Shown here: piece after piece, positions 35,601 to 43,922 of the stretch | Layout of the letters: the number at the start of each line of letters is the position of its first letter | Numbering within the stretch: the stretch's first letter is position 1 | Assembly: GCA_965228445.1 (NCBI GenBank) | Contig: OZ245813.1 | Span: 1 to 64,000 of the forward strand | Length of the DNA: 64,000 bases | Direction of reading: 5' to 3' | Source of the DNA: Thalassobaculum sp965228445 | GTDB taxonomy: Bacteria > Pseudomonadota > Alphaproteobacteria > Thalassobaculales > Thalassobaculaceae | Position numbers and translations under genes: made by a program | The notes under the pieces: model-generated | Databases searched by the model: none | What the model was told of the DNA's origin: nothing | The model's input: only the letters and a program-made list of their open reading frames with translations

Positions 35601-36022
35601 GCCGTGGCGGTGATCTCGCCGCCGGACTTGAGCTGCGCCTTCGCCTGTTTCAGGGCGGCGATCAGCCCGGCATCGCCGGCGATGTCCGACCGGCTCTCCA
35701 GACAGGCCTCGCGCAGGTCGACCAGGGCATCGGCCGACTGCAGCAGCAGCTCGCGGGCGGCCTCGTTCGGACGTGCGTCGCCGTTGCGGAACATGTCGAG
35801 CAGATCCTCGGCCGCATGGGCCACCGTCTCCATGCCGGTGAGGCCGAGCGAGGCGGACACGCCCTTCAGGGAATGGATGGCGCGGAACAGCGCCCCCATG
35901 ATGTCCGGGTTCTCCAGATCGGCGGTCGAGCCGGACAGGTTGGCCTCGAGCTGGGCGAGATAGTCCTCGCTCTCCTGCTCGAACAGCTCCCACATTTCCG
36001 AATTGTCGTCGAACCCGCTCAT
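32678..36022 (-). CDS. CheA-like chemosensory histidine kinase
   Basis: A 1114-residue kinase, much longer than classical CheA (about 650). The N-terminal HPt domain has the phospho-site His50 in RAIHSLKG. A long, partly helical region of unknown role follows. A proline- and alanine-rich linker of about 150 residues comes next. The C-terminal half has the CheA dimerisation and ATPase regions (IRNAMDHGIEGP, AEDGRGL, GRGVGMDVV) and a CheW-like domain. Its start overlaps the CheW-like gene stop (ATGA). No receptor, CheR or full CheB is nearby, so it may control something other than flagella. Confidence 0.9.
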   Translation of the reverse strand: MSGFDDNSEMWELFEQESEDYLAQLEANLSGSTADLENPDIMGALFRAIHSLKGVSASLGLTGMETVAHAAEDLLDMFRNGDARPNEAARELLLQSADALVDLREACLESRSDIAGDAGLIAALKQAKAQLKSGGEITATAQTAAAAPPPPVQPPVEQAPVAEVPVAEAPPPPAYDPPEPEPEDDTAAANQSRMAIQVSQKPANDDEPEFQPATVQPFNAVVTAELGQLAEALENPAMDSLDSQAIVSSMLAIREAANDVGYIGIAEVLGDVLGVLEGDGGSDRTALIRGLCIFIHRLRVLSELADAGIAMDDVDDSMAPHISREARAVVDRLSVRGGASADWELVGILARALGVFRISALARLASELTLMESWTERAGALEVADEIRRESEVIGIEGLTVSSLDMPRETYDRLRDELALLLTGAGAAVAELRKVLGDDLFDSMSPAARNEAVEFLEQPGARLVQVQVMVPDGAPASGEILGLLYRQRVISNRVLVDIDPDLYQFLIGITGDDAPVEASIRTLDTSGDVLRAWTVLVVGDTPAPAAAPATPPAAAASAPASPPPAAAAPTPPAAETDGHVLFVDDSSWDSALNTGWSPEQQEGFGAPFGDSPAPAPQVPPAPQPAPRPTPAPPRAAPPPQAAPPRAAETPSAAPPARPAEPPATAADGSVPAERGEASPSRAAGGGAGVPGSAGGSSLRVSSALIDSYLDTVAELRLSLSRLDQGASEAGFGATAAELRSLAGQIDDRKAERLYAAAARIDDAGKVFANQIARAEVTLRMLHSVTLDLRVVPISIVFGRMPRLVRDLARSLGKQVTLEIDDGDIQIDKSMVDALMEPMVHMIRNAMDHGIEGPQERLDAGKPEKATLTLRATQHGNVAQIMIAEDGRGLNTSRIRNKALEKGLITEQDAARMTEREIHRQIFAPGFSTAAAVTETSGRGVGMDVVLTTLRRLGGAIDIDSEEGEGTRFYLSFPVSAALQRIIVVSDGERDLGLPERAIIEVIEVDRKQIQTVGDRDGIQHRDGFLTVRAIETMLGWETPEVAVDQQAFPVVIIGTPQRRIGVAVHRVKRRQEVFMKELHPALNSVDVLAGATVMGEGQPLLVLDPETLIAIAGG

Positions 36023-36960
36023 GTCAGCGCCACGCTGCGATCGCCGCCCCGATGGAATTCGGGCACATGGGCGGCGATCAGGCCGGTCAGGTCGACCACC
36101 TCGTGGAAGGTGCCTTTATGGGTGATCACGCGCGCCTGTCCCTCCTCGTCGGCCGGGCCGGGCGGGCTCTCGTCGTCGACGATGCCGAGCACGCCCTCCG
36201 TGGCGATCGCCCATTTCTGATCGAAATGGCTGACGATGACGTGGATCGACTGCTTCTCGAACCCGTCCTCGGTCAGGCGCAGCACCGGCAGGATGTTGCC
36301 GCTGACCTCGATGACGGAATCGATCTTCACCCCCGGTCGCCGGGGCAGGGGGGCGGTGCCGATATCGTCGATCGCCCGCTCCACGATGCTGCTGTCGATG
36401 GCGAAGAGCTGGCCGCCGACCGTGATCGCCATGTATTTCGGTCGCTGGCGGACCCGCAGCACGTCCGGATCGGTGCGTTCGGCGACTGCCCGCTGGTCGG
36501 CCAGCAGGGGCAGGGCGCTCTGGGCGTTGAACCAGCGGTCGGCATCGACGGCCTGCACCAGTTCGCCCTTCTCGTCGAGGAAGGCGTGCTGCACCTCGTT
36601 GCCGGCGACCAGGCCGTGCATCGGCTTGGCCGGACCGAAATCGCGAATGCCGAGGATGCGCTCCACCGCCAGGCCGATGACGGCGCTGCCCCGCTGCAGC
36701 ACGATGCACATCGCGAGGTCGAGTTCCTCCTCGCGGGGATGCAGCCGCATCACCACCAGGGGAATCGGCTCGTCGCGCAGGACCATGACGCCGATATAGT
36801 CGTCGGAATCGCCCTCGATCGGCTCCATCCGCTCGATCTCGACGACCTCGCGCACCCGGGCAAGCGGGATGCCGAAGCGCCGCCCGTCCGACATGAAGAG
36901 CAGGACCGGGATGCGTTCCTGACTGCCGCCCGACTTGCCGCTGCCGACCACCGCGTTCAC
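36019..36960 (-). CDS. Tandem CheW-domain coupling protein
   Basis: A 313-residue protein with two CheW-like folds. The first runs about 17-120 (IPVLLFMSDGRRFGIPLARV, then IGVMVLRDEPIPLV). The second runs about 170-290 (AITVGGQLFAIDSSIVERAI, then VIEVSGNILPVLRL). The first resembles CheW more than the second. It starts with a GTG whose GTGA overlaps the receiver stop, and it ends overlapping CheA, which forces tight coupling. A double CheW could bridge two partners; no receptor gene is present. Confidence 0.85.
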   Translation of the reverse strand: MNAVVGSGKSGGSQERIPVLLFMSDGRRFGIPLARVREVVEIERMEPIEGDSDDYIGVMVLRDEPIPLVVMRLHPREEELDLAMCIVLQRGSAVIGLAVERILGIRDFGPAKPMHGLVAGNEVQHAFLDEKGELVQAVDADRWFNAQSALPLLADQRAVAERTDPDVLRVRQRPKYMAITVGGQLFAIDSSIVERAIDDIGTAPLPRRPGVKIDSVIEVSGNILPVLRLTEDGFEKQSIHVIVSHFDQKWAIATEGVLGIVDDESPPGPADEEGQARVITHKGTFHEVVDLTGLIAAHVPEFHRGGDRSVALT

Positions 36961-37376
36961 GTCATCGCTCCGACCGGAACGGGGGAGAGCAGGCGGTTGA
37001 TGGTGTCGATCAGCAGCCCGCCGCCGGACGCGTCCACGTCCTTGCTGACGGAGCCCGAGGGCTTGCCGATCACCGCGTCGGCGCCGACCAGCCGGGCCTC
37101 CACGGCCTTCGGCGAGGCCGGGTGGGTCAGGGAGGACAGCACGATGACCTTGGCCGGCGACAAGATCTTCAGCCGGCGCAGGCACTCGATCCCGTCCATC
37201 ACCGGCATCTCGATATCCAGGGTGACCACGTCGGGCGACAGCTCGCGGGCCATGTCCACGCCTTCGCGGCCGTTCTCCGCCTCGCCGACGACCTCGAACC
37301 CCTCGGCGCGTGCCAGGATGTTCTTGATCGTGAGCCGAACAAGCTTCGAATCATCGACGATCAGTACTTTGGGCAT
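36957..37376 (-). CDS. CheB-like receiver without methylesterase domain
   Basis: A 139-residue single-domain response regulator. It has the acidic pair in LIVDDSK, the phospho-site in VVTLDIEMPVMDG, and the Thr/Lys region in VLSSLTH and GKPSGSVSKD. The last segment is the characteristic linker of CheB, yet the protein stops shortly after it instead of entering a methylesterase domain. It is the first gene of the operon with the CheW-like and CheA genes. It is probably a phosphate target or sink of that CheA. Confidence 0.85.
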   Translation of the reverse strand: MPKVLIVDDSKLVRLTIKNILARAEGFEVVGEAENGREGVDMARELSPDVVTLDIEMPVMDGIECLRRLKILSPAKVIVLSSLTHPASPKAVEARLVGADAVIGKPSGSVSKDVDASGGGLLIDTINRLLSPVPVGAMT

Positions 37377-37567
37377 CCGCCGGCCGTCTTCCTGAGTTCA
37401 ACCAAGGCCGAGTTCGACCAAGACCTTGAAATCTAAGTGCTCAATGGTTCCATATCGGCGCTGGTTTGCCTACCCGTTTGTGGCCCCGTTTCGCGCATAT
37501 CGCGCGGAAACGGCTTCTGCGGAGGGCGGACGCCATTGTACCATCGCCGGAACAGTCACTGGAGACC

Positions 37568-38248
37568 ATGACGGGGGCCCGCGTGCTGGCTTGGCATTTT
37601 GTCGACGAGACCCTGAAGGACGGCGCGCCGGTGCCGGCCGATGGCGAGCGGCTGGCCCATGACGGGCCGGTCAGCCTGTGCGAGGGCGGTCTGCACGCCT
37701 CGGAGCAGGTGCTCGACGCGCTGAAGTTCGCGCCGGGGAACATCATCTGCCGGGTCGAATGCGACGACGTCGGCGAGCGGCAGTCCGACAAGTTCGTCTG
37801 CGGCGCGCGGACCATCGTGTGGCGGATCGACGGCGAGGAGGTGCTGCGCGCCTTCGCCCGCAAGGTGGCGCTGGACGTGGCCGAGTTCTGGGACATGCCG
37901 GACGAGGTCCGCAAGTTCCTGGAGACCGGCAACGACAACCTGCGGGTGGCCGCCCGCGGTGCCGCGCGGCAGGCCTCGCGCGAGGCGGTGCTGTCGGACG
38001 AACCCCAGGCCGCGGCCGCCGGCGAGGCGGCCCGTGCCGCCGCCGCCCGGACCCATGCTGCCCGCTCCACCGGTCTCGCCGCCGCCTGGGCCGCGTCCAA
38101 GGCGACCCGCCGGGCCGACGCCTGGGAGACCTACGGCCGCCTGCTCGAGGCAATGATCGAGGAGGCGCGCTCGACCGCCCCGGCCCAGGCCGCCGAGGAC
38201 GACGAATGGGGCGACTTCGCCGACGAGATCGAGGCGGAGTTCACGTAA
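37568..38248 (+). CDS. Uncharacterised protein, DUF7666-like N-terminus
   Basis: A 226-residue protein. Residues 1-95 resemble the domain found in some phage-associated proteins (WHFVDETLKDG, then GLHASEQVLDALKFAPGN), here DUF7666-like by eye. The rest is helical and alanine-rich, repeating AAARTHAARST-type runs, with an acidic end. The ATG at 37568 has GGAG just 3 bases away, so the true start may be slightly different. It diverges from the chemosensory operon. No other phage-like gene is nearby, and no function can be given. Confidence 0.65.
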   Translation: MTGARVLAWHFVDETLKDGAPVPADGERLAHDGPVSLCEGGLHASEQVLDALKFAPGNIICRVECDDVGERQSDKFVCGARTIVWRIDGEEVLRAFARKVALDVAEFWDMPDEVRKFLETGNDNLRVAARGAARQASREAVLSDEPQAAAAGEAARAAAARTHAARSTGLAAAWAASKATRRADAWETYGRLLEAMIEEARSTAPAQAAEDDEWGDFADEIEAEFT

Positions 38249-38278
38249 GGGGCGGGCACCGACCTGCCCGACCTGCCT

Positions 38279-38377
38279 CCCGTCATCCTGAAAGCGCCGC
38301 AGGCGCTATTCAGGACCAAGCCGCCGGCGCTGGTGTCATGATCCTGAACAGCGCGGGCGCGCTTTCAGGATGACGGG
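38279..38377. repeat. REP-like element with 18-base outer inverted repeat
   Basis: A perfect 18-base inverted repeat (38279-38296 with 38360-38377, CCCGTCATCCTGAAAGCG) flanks internal copies of similar sequence, including a CATGATCCTGAACAGCGCG stretch. It belongs with the repeats at 32570 and 45049 and lies between two convergent genes. Confidence 0.8.
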
Positions 38378-38417
38378 ATGGTTGGATGGCGCGGGGGCGT
38401 GTGGATGACGTTTTGGC

Positions 38418-40160
38418 TTACCCGAAGAACCCGCAGCGGTGCAGCTGCTCGTGGAACTTCCGCAGGGTCTTGGCCTTCTCGGTCGGGTCGGGGATGCCGG
38501 CGACCAGCTCGTCCTCGAAGTTCGGGCGGCGCAGGTGGCCGACGATGATGTTCCTCGCCAGGTTCGACGCCTTGCCCTTCGGCAGCATCTCCGGCTGCAC
38601 CATGCTGACCAGCATGAAGGCGCGCACGTGCAGCGGCTTCTCCGGGTTGTCGAGCTTGTCCAGGATCTTGCCGTCGGTGATGTAGGACACCAGCAGCTCG
38701 TCCAGCCGCTCGGTCAGCGCCGCCTTGCGCTGCTCGGGCAGGTTGGACTTCTGGATGTGGTGGTAGATCGAGGTGACCTTGGCCATCTTCTTGTTCGGCG
38801 GCAGCTTGTCGCGGACCAGATGGTTGATGGTCTGGGAATGGATCAGCAGTTTGTCGAGCAGGGTCTCCAGATCGTTGCGCAGCACGGTCTGGCCGATCTC
38901 GCTGTCCATCATCGCCAGCAGATAGCCGGTGGCCCGGCCGGGGTCGTGCAGCGCCGGCAGCATGGTCTCCGCCGCCTCGCGCATGCCCTTGTTGCCGCCC
39001 TTGTTGATGATGGTGGACTGGCGCGCGGTCATGGCCTGGGCCATGGACGGGCCGCCGATGATCTCGATATCCGGGATCAGCTTGTCCAGCAGGCCGACGA
39101 AGACCTCGCGCTCCTCCTCGCGGTCGCCGCGGGTCAGCGGGCTCAACCCCTCAAGCTGGCGCCGCACCCGGTCGACCAGCACCGCCTTGCTCTCCGGCAG
39201 CTTGCCGGCGGCGATCAGGCGGATGAAGGTGGTGTTGGGGAAGTCCTGATGCTCGGGCGTCAGCTCGACCGGCTCCTCCTCTTCCTCATCCTCGACCAGC
39301 GGCCGCCCTTCGGCGACGCAAAGCAGGGTGACCAGGGCGGTGCCGAGCTCGCGCGGGTTGCCGATCATGTCGCGCAGCACGTCGACATTGTAGAGCGTGT
39401 CGGACACGAAGATGTCGATCGCTTCAAGGGCCTGGGGTGTCTGCGCCCTCCAGCCCCATTCCATGAGCTGGCCGAACTTGCCGAGGAAGCTGCGGTTCTC
39501 GACCAGCTCCACGGTCATCGCGTAGCGGATCAGGTAGGGGATGTGGTCCTGCGGGGCCGAGGCGATGATGCCGTCGAGCACCTCGTTGAACCCCTCCACC
39601 CGGATGCGCGGCAGACGCTGCTCGGCTGCGTTGTTGGCACGGGCCTGGATCTTGTTGATGAAGTCGAACAGCACGTCCCGCCGCTGGTTGACGGTCGTGT
39701 CCTCCATCTTACGCACCTGGAAGGTGGAGACCTTGCCGACCGCGGAGAACAGCAGCGTGCCCTCGTCGAGCAGGCGCTTCAACTCGCGCGGCGCGTGCAT
39801 CACCTCGCTTGCGGTGAGGTTGTTCTTGTCGAGATAGTTGCGGAACAGCCGGTTGATGGTCGCCCGCGCCTCGCCGACATACAGCGCACTCGGCGCGTGG
39901 CAGACCGGGGCGTCGTCGACGTCCTGGATGAAGACCTTTTCCTCGGTCTTCGGCTTCATCTTTTCGAACAGGATGTCTTCCGGCTTCAGCCGGTCGATCG
40001 AGCCCTTGGCTTCCTTGATGACCCGGACGCCCTGGACGCCGGCTTGGCTGAGGATCTTCCCCGCCTCCGCCTGAGCGATCTCCTGGTGCTTGGCCGTGGC
40101 CTCAATGATCCAACGGCCCTCGCGTAGTGCAAGGATCTCGAAGGTCTTTCCGCCGAACAT
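38418..40160 (-). CDS. Conserved-looking 580-residue protein of unknown function
   Basis: A soluble, charged and mostly helical protein with no signal peptide. The first 40 residues form a beta-rich domain (MFGGKTFEILALREGRWIIE). A long middle part, from about 100, holds amphipathic helices resembling HEAT-like repeats. An acidic run (EDEEEEEP) lies near residue 290. I see no nucleotide-binding or catalytic motif. Compositional and codon use resemble its neighbours. It is a single-gene unit divergent from the SDR gene, and I cannot assign a function. Confidence 0.75.
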   Translation of the reverse strand: MFGGKTFEILALREGRWIIEATAKHQEIAQAEAGKILSQAGVQGVRVIKEAKGSIDRLKPEDILFEKMKPKTEEKVFIQDVDDAPVCHAPSALYVGEARATINRLFRNYLDKNNLTASEVMHAPRELKRLLDEGTLLFSAVGKVSTFQVRKMEDTTVNQRRDVLFDFINKIQARANNAAEQRLPRIRVEGFNEVLDGIIASAPQDHIPYLIRYAMTVELVENRSFLGKFGQLMEWGWRAQTPQALEAIDIFVSDTLYNVDVLRDMIGNPRELGTALVTLLCVAEGRPLVEDEEEEEPVELTPEHQDFPNTTFIRLIAAGKLPESKAVLVDRVRRQLEGLSPLTRGDREEEREVFVGLLDKLIPDIEIIGGPSMAQAMTARQSTIINKGGNKGMREAAETMLPALHDPGRATGYLLAMMDSEIGQTVLRNDLETLLDKLLIHSQTINHLVRDKLPPNKKMAKVTSIYHHIQKSNLPEQRKAALTERLDELLVSYITDGKILDKLDNPEKPLHVRAFMLVSMVQPEMLPKGKASNLARNIIVGHLRRPNFEDELVAGIPDPTEKAKTLRKFHEQLHRCGFFG

Positions 40161-40388
40161 TTCTATGCTCGCATCTGCATCTCCGGCGGAGCGATTCTTG
40201 CTCCCCCACTCCCAAGCCCGAGATAGTAAACAAGTTTTAGCCTTAAATCATGCCATGAATTGCATATACGTGTACGGCGCGAAGGGATTCGCCGGAAATC
40301 AAAGAAAATCATGCATTCAAATGTACCCCCGGACCCCTGGGCTCCGGGCACATGGCCCCCGGGGCGTCGGGGCAAGGGAGGACGAAAC

Positions 40389-41147
40389 ATGGATCTGAAG
40401 CTGGCGGGCAAGATCGCCCTGGTCACCGGGGCAAGCGCGGGCATCGGCGTCGGTATCGCGCGGGTGCTGGCGGCGGAGGGCGCGACGCTGGCGCTCACCG
40501 CCCGGCGCAAGGCCCCGATGGAGGCGCTCGCCGCCGAACTGGCGGCGGCCGGGGCGCCGGCGCCGACCGTGATCGAGGCCGATCTCATGGCCGAGGACGG
40601 ACCGTCGATCGTCCGCGAGGCGGTGCTGAAGGCGCATGGCCGGCTCGACATCCTGATCAACAACGCCGGCTCCTCGCGCACGGTGCCGGTGGATGCGCCG
40701 GAAAGCGCCTGGGACGAGGCGATGATGCTGAAGTTCACCATGGGTCGGCGTCTGACCACCGCCTTCCTGCCGGAACTGCGGGCCCATGGCTGGGGCCGGA
40801 TCGTCCACGTCACCGGGATCCTGGAGCCGACCACGACCAATGCCGGGCTCGCCGGTTGTGCCGCGACCCATGCCTGGGCCAAGGGGATGTCGCGCGACCT
40901 GGCGCCGGAGGGTGTCACCGTGAACTGCGTGCCGCCCGGCCGGATCGTCAGCGAGCAGATCATGAACCGGCTGCACCCGACCGAGGAGAGCCGCCAGGCC
41001 TTCATCGACGCCAACATCCCGGCCGGCCGGTTCGGCGAGCCGGAGGAGTTCGGAAACCTGGTGGCCTTCCTGTGCTCGCCCCTGGCGGACTACATCACCG
41101 GCTGCGTCATTCCGGTCGATGGCGGGATGCACCGTTTCATCCAGTAG
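40389..41147 (+). CDS. Short-chain dehydrogenase/reductase family protein, atypical active site
   Basis: A 252-residue Rossmann protein. It has the nucleotide-binding TGASAGIGVGIA, NNAG, and the C-terminal FLCSPLADYITG with VDGG typical of FabG-like members. The catalytic Y-x-x-x-K is replaced by H-A-W-A-K (THAWAKGM), and the usual catalytic serine strand reads VTGILEP. The same substitutions are known in a BKR-like SDR subgroup, so it may use another mechanism or substrate. GGGAGG lies 8 bases before the ATG at 40389. Confidence 0.85.
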   Translation: MDLKLAGKIALVTGASAGIGVGIARVLAAEGATLALTARRKAPMEALAAELAAAGAPAPTVIEADLMAEDGPSIVREAVLKAHGRLDILINNAGSSRTVPVDAPESAWDEAMMLKFTMGRRLTTAFLPELRAHGWGRIVHVTGILEPTTTNAGLAGCAATHAWAKGMSRDLAPEGVTVNCVPPGRIVSEQIMNRLHPTEESRQAFIDANIPAGRFGEPEEFGNLVAFLCSPLADYITGCVIPVDGGMHRFIQ

Positions 41148-41234
41148 CGGCAATGGGCGCACTCGGCGCCTCCCGCCGACCGCGCCGCTGCACTAGGCTT
41201 TCCTTCCGAAAGACAAGATCCCGGGAGGAAAGCC

Positions 41235-41552
41235 ATGGCGAAGGACAAGCCCAAGACCGTCTATGAACTGATCCCGCATCTCGGCAGACTGCGCGACGAG
41301 GTCGTCTATGCCGATGTGTGGGAGCAGCCGGAACTGAACAAGCGCGACCGCTCGCTGATCACGGTGGCGGCGCTTGCCGCCCTGTGCCGTACGGACGAGC
41401 TGCGCCTGCACATGAACCGCGCGATCGAGAACGGCGTGACCAAGGACGAGATGCTCGCCCTGATCACCCATATCGCCTTCTACTCGGGCTGGCCGACCGC
41501 GATGAATGCGGGCCGCTATGCTCTTGAGATGTTCGCCGACGACGAGTCCTGA
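41235..41552 (+). CDS. Carboxymuconolactone decarboxylase family protein
   Basis: A 105-residue helical protein with the family core RDRSLITVAALAAL and HIAFYSGWPTAMNAGRYA. Members are either true decarboxylases or AhpD-like proteins; the CxxC of AhpD is absent here, favouring the former type or an unknown role. GGAGG lies 6 bases before the start. It is followed by a dehydrogenase gene 19 bases downstream, and both follow the SDR gene, suggesting a small catabolic cluster. Confidence 0.85.
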   Translation: MAKDKPKTVYELIPHLGRLRDEVVYADVWEQPELNKRDRSLITVAALAALCRTDELRLHMNRAIENGVTKDEMLALITHIAFYSGWPTAMNAGRYALEMFADDES

Positions 41553-41571
41553 ACGGGAAAGAAGACCAGCC

Positions 41572-42507
41572 ATGAAGAAAGTCGGATTTATCGGGCTAGG
41601 CCTGATGGGCGGGCATTTTGCCACCAACCTGATCAAGGCCCAGCACAAGGTCGTGGTCTGCGACATGCGGCGCGAGGCGGCGGAGAGCCACCTGGCCGCC
41701 GGGGCCGAGTGGGCGGACACGCCCAAGGCGGTCGCCGAAGCCGCTGACGTGGTGCTGACCTCGCTGCCGGGGCCGCCGGAAGTCGAGGCGGTGGCCCTCG
41801 ACCCGGAGACCGGGATCGCGGCGGGCATGAAGAAGGGCGGGGTGGTCTTCGATCTGTCCACCAACTCGCCGACCTCGGTGCGCAAGGTGCACGCGGCCCT
41901 GGCGGAGAAGGGGATCAGCCTGCTCGACGCGCCGGTCAGCGGCGGCCCCAAGGGCGCGGCCTCGGGCAAACTGGCGATCTGGGTCGGCGGCGACCGGGCG
42001 ACCTTCGATGCCCACCGCGCCGTGCTCGACGCGCTCGGCGATCAGGTGGCCTATATCGGCGAGATCGGCGCCGGATCGACCGCCAAGCTGGTGCATAACA
42101 GCGTCGGCTACGCGGTTCAGGTCGCTCTGGTGGAAGCCTTCACCGCCGGCGTGAAGGCCGGGGTGGAGCCGCTGGCCCTGTGGAGCGCGATCCGCCAGGG
42201 CGCGCGCGGCCGTCAGCGGACCTTCGACAGCCTCGGCGAGCAGTTCCTGCTGAACAGCTACGATCCGCCGTCCTTCGCGCTGAAGCTGGCGCACAAGGAC
42301 GTGTCGCTGGCCTGCCAGATGGGGCGGGACAACGCCGTGCCGATGCGCCTGATCAATCTTGTGCTGGAAGAGATGACCGAGGCGCGCAACCGCGGCTGGG
42401 ACGGCTTGGATTCCCGCGCCGTGCTGCAGCTCCAGAACGAGCGGGCCGGGGTGCAGATCGAGGAGAGCCGGGAAGACGTGCAGGCCGTCCTCGACGGCAA
42501 ACGCTGA
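41572..42507 (+). CDS. NAD(P)-dependent oxidoreductase of the 3-hydroxyisobutyrate dehydrogenase family
   Basis: A 311-residue beta-hydroxyacid dehydrogenase. The nucleotide-binding start is VGFIGLGLMGGHFATNLI, the substrate-binding loop is DAPVSGGPKGAASGKL, and the catalytic lysine lies in GAGSTAKLVHNSVG. The specific substrate is not determined by sequence; 3-hydroxyisobutyrate, tartronate or a related acid is possible. It shares a likely transcript with the preceding carboxymuconolactone decarboxylase gene. Confidence 0.85.
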   Translation: MKKVGFIGLGLMGGHFATNLIKAQHKVVVCDMRREAAESHLAAGAEWADTPKAVAEAADVVLTSLPGPPEVEAVALDPETGIAAGMKKGGVVFDLSTNSPTSVRKVHAALAEKGISLLDAPVSGGPKGAASGKLAIWVGGDRATFDAHRAVLDALGDQVAYIGEIGAGSTAKLVHNSVGYAVQVALVEAFTAGVKAGVEPLALWSAIRQGARGRQRTFDSLGEQFLLNSYDPPSFALKLAHKDVSLACQMGRDNAVPMRLINLVLEEMTEARNRGWDGLDSRAVLQLQNERAGVQIEESREDVQAVLDGKR

Positions 42508-42540
42508 AGCGTCGGCCGCGCCACTGTCGTAACTCAATGA

Positions 42541-42567
42541 CCCGGGAGCCGGTGTCGGGCTCCCGGG
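42541..42567 (+). terminator. Terminator hairpin after the dehydrogenase gene
   Basis: A ten-base perfect stem (42541-42550 with 42558-42567) with a 7-base loop lies between convergent genes. The T-tail is weak. Confidence 0.5.
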
Positions 42568-42588
42568 GAAGTGCCTTTCCGACGGCGA

Positions 42589-42780
42589 TCAGGCCGGTTC
42601 TTTGTGGCCTATCGTCCCCTGGCGCAGCACGTCTTCGCCGTTGAGTTGGGCGAGACGGCGCTTGAGGTTCTCGGCCCCCTTCACGACGGATATGAGCGCG
42701 CCGGTCCGGGTGTCGCTGATGCGCCAGGTATCCGCATCGCCAAACGGTGCGGCTTTGTAGCGGTCCTGTAACTGGGCCAT
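42589..42780 (-). CDS. Small hypothetical protein
   Basis: A 63-residue soluble protein beginning MAQLQDRYKAAPFGDADTW, with no membrane or signal segment. An AGGAGG ribosome-binding site 5 bases before the ATG makes it credible. I do not recognise a family. It converges on the dehydrogenase gene. Confidence 0.6.
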   Translation of the reverse strand: MAQLQDRYKAAPFGDADTWRISDTRTGALISVVKGAENLKRRLAQLNGEDVLRQGTIGHKEPA

Positions 42781-42850
42781 TGCGTCCTCCTTCTTGAGGT
42801 TGGTGGTCGCTGTTGCCAGTCCCTAACACCTGGGCATTGTAGCACAGTCA

Positions 42851-43753
42851 TCAACCCGGTCGGTGCAGCAGCCGTCCGTCGATCACGGCGAGCCCGAGGG
42901 CGATCGTCGCCATACCGGCCATCTGCCGCGGCTCCACCGTCTCGCCGAGCACCAGGGCACCGAGGGCGATGGCACTGACCGGGATCAGCAGGGTCACCAG
43001 GGCGACATTGGTGGCGCCCGCGCTCGCCAGCACACGGAAGAACAGGATGTAGGCCAGCGCGGTGCTGATCAGGGCGATGCCGAGCACCGCGCCGAGTGCC
43101 TCCGGCCCCGGAACCGGCAGCCGCCAGGGCGTATCGACGATCAGGGAGAGCGGCAGGATCAGCAGGGTGCTCGCGGAGAGCTGGCCGGTGGCGGTTACCA
43201 GCGGGGTCTGTCCGGCGAAGCGGCGGCCGAACACGCTGGCGGCACCGTAGGAGATCGTCGCGCCGACCACGGCGAGCTGGGCGATCAGCGGGGCGTCCAG
43301 GCCCTCCAGCGCGGCCGGTCCGACGGTGACGGCGAGGCCGGTGAAGCCCAGGAGCATACCGATCGCCTTGCGTAGCGGCAGCCGCTCCGCCCCGGCCGCC
43401 CGAGCGATCAGCGCCGACCAGAACGGGGTCATGCCGTTGATGACGGCGGCGAGACCGGCGCCGATCTCCAGCTGTCCGAAGAAGATCAGCCCGAACGGGA
43501 CGAGGTTGTTCAGCAGACCCATGGCGGCGTAGTCGCGCCAGCGCGCCCCATCCGGCGCGAAGCGGATGCCGGCGATCCGCAGCACCAGGTTCAGGGCGAG
43601 AGCGGCGATGCCGACGCGGGCCAGCACCAGGGTCACCGGCGGGATCTCGGCCACGGCGATCCGGCCGAACAGGAAGGAACAGCCCCAGAGCAGCGACAGG
43701 GCGAGTAGCAGCAGCCAGTCGAGGGCGGCCATACGGGTATCGGTGGGCGGCAT
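42851..43753 (-). CDS. EamA-family (DMT superfamily) transporter
   Basis: A 300-residue inner-membrane protein with about ten hydrophobic helices in two EamA repeats. It starts with LSLLWGCSFLFGRIAV, and the second half contains LISTALAYILFFRVL. Exporters of amino acids or other metabolites are common in this family, but the substrate is unknown. It diverges from ald. Confidence 0.88.
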   Translation of the reverse strand: MPPTDTRMAALDWLLLLALSLLWGCSFLFGRIAVAEIPPVTLVLARVGIAALALNLVLRIAGIRFAPDGARWRDYAAMGLLNNLVPFGLIFFGQLEIGAGLAAVINGMTPFWSALIARAAGAERLPLRKAIGMLLGFTGLAVTVGPAALEGLDAPLIAQLAVVGATISYGAASVFGRRFAGQTPLVTATGQLSASTLLILPLSLIVDTPWRLPVPGPEALGAVLGIALISTALAYILFFRVLASAGATNVALVTLLIPVSAIALGALVLGETVEPRQMAGMATIALGLAVIDGRLLHRPG

Positions 43754-43922
43754 GCGGGATCTCCGATGGGAAGGCGGGCGTAGCCTAGAGCCGCGCAGGG
43801 TCGCCGGCTTCCCGGTTCTTGCCGTCAGGATCGGTGCCGCGGCTGGCCGCCGGTCGGACGCCGCGATTGAAGCCGGTCGAGCGTCGTCATACCCTCGCTC
43901 TACTGCCAGTCAGGAGGTTCAG

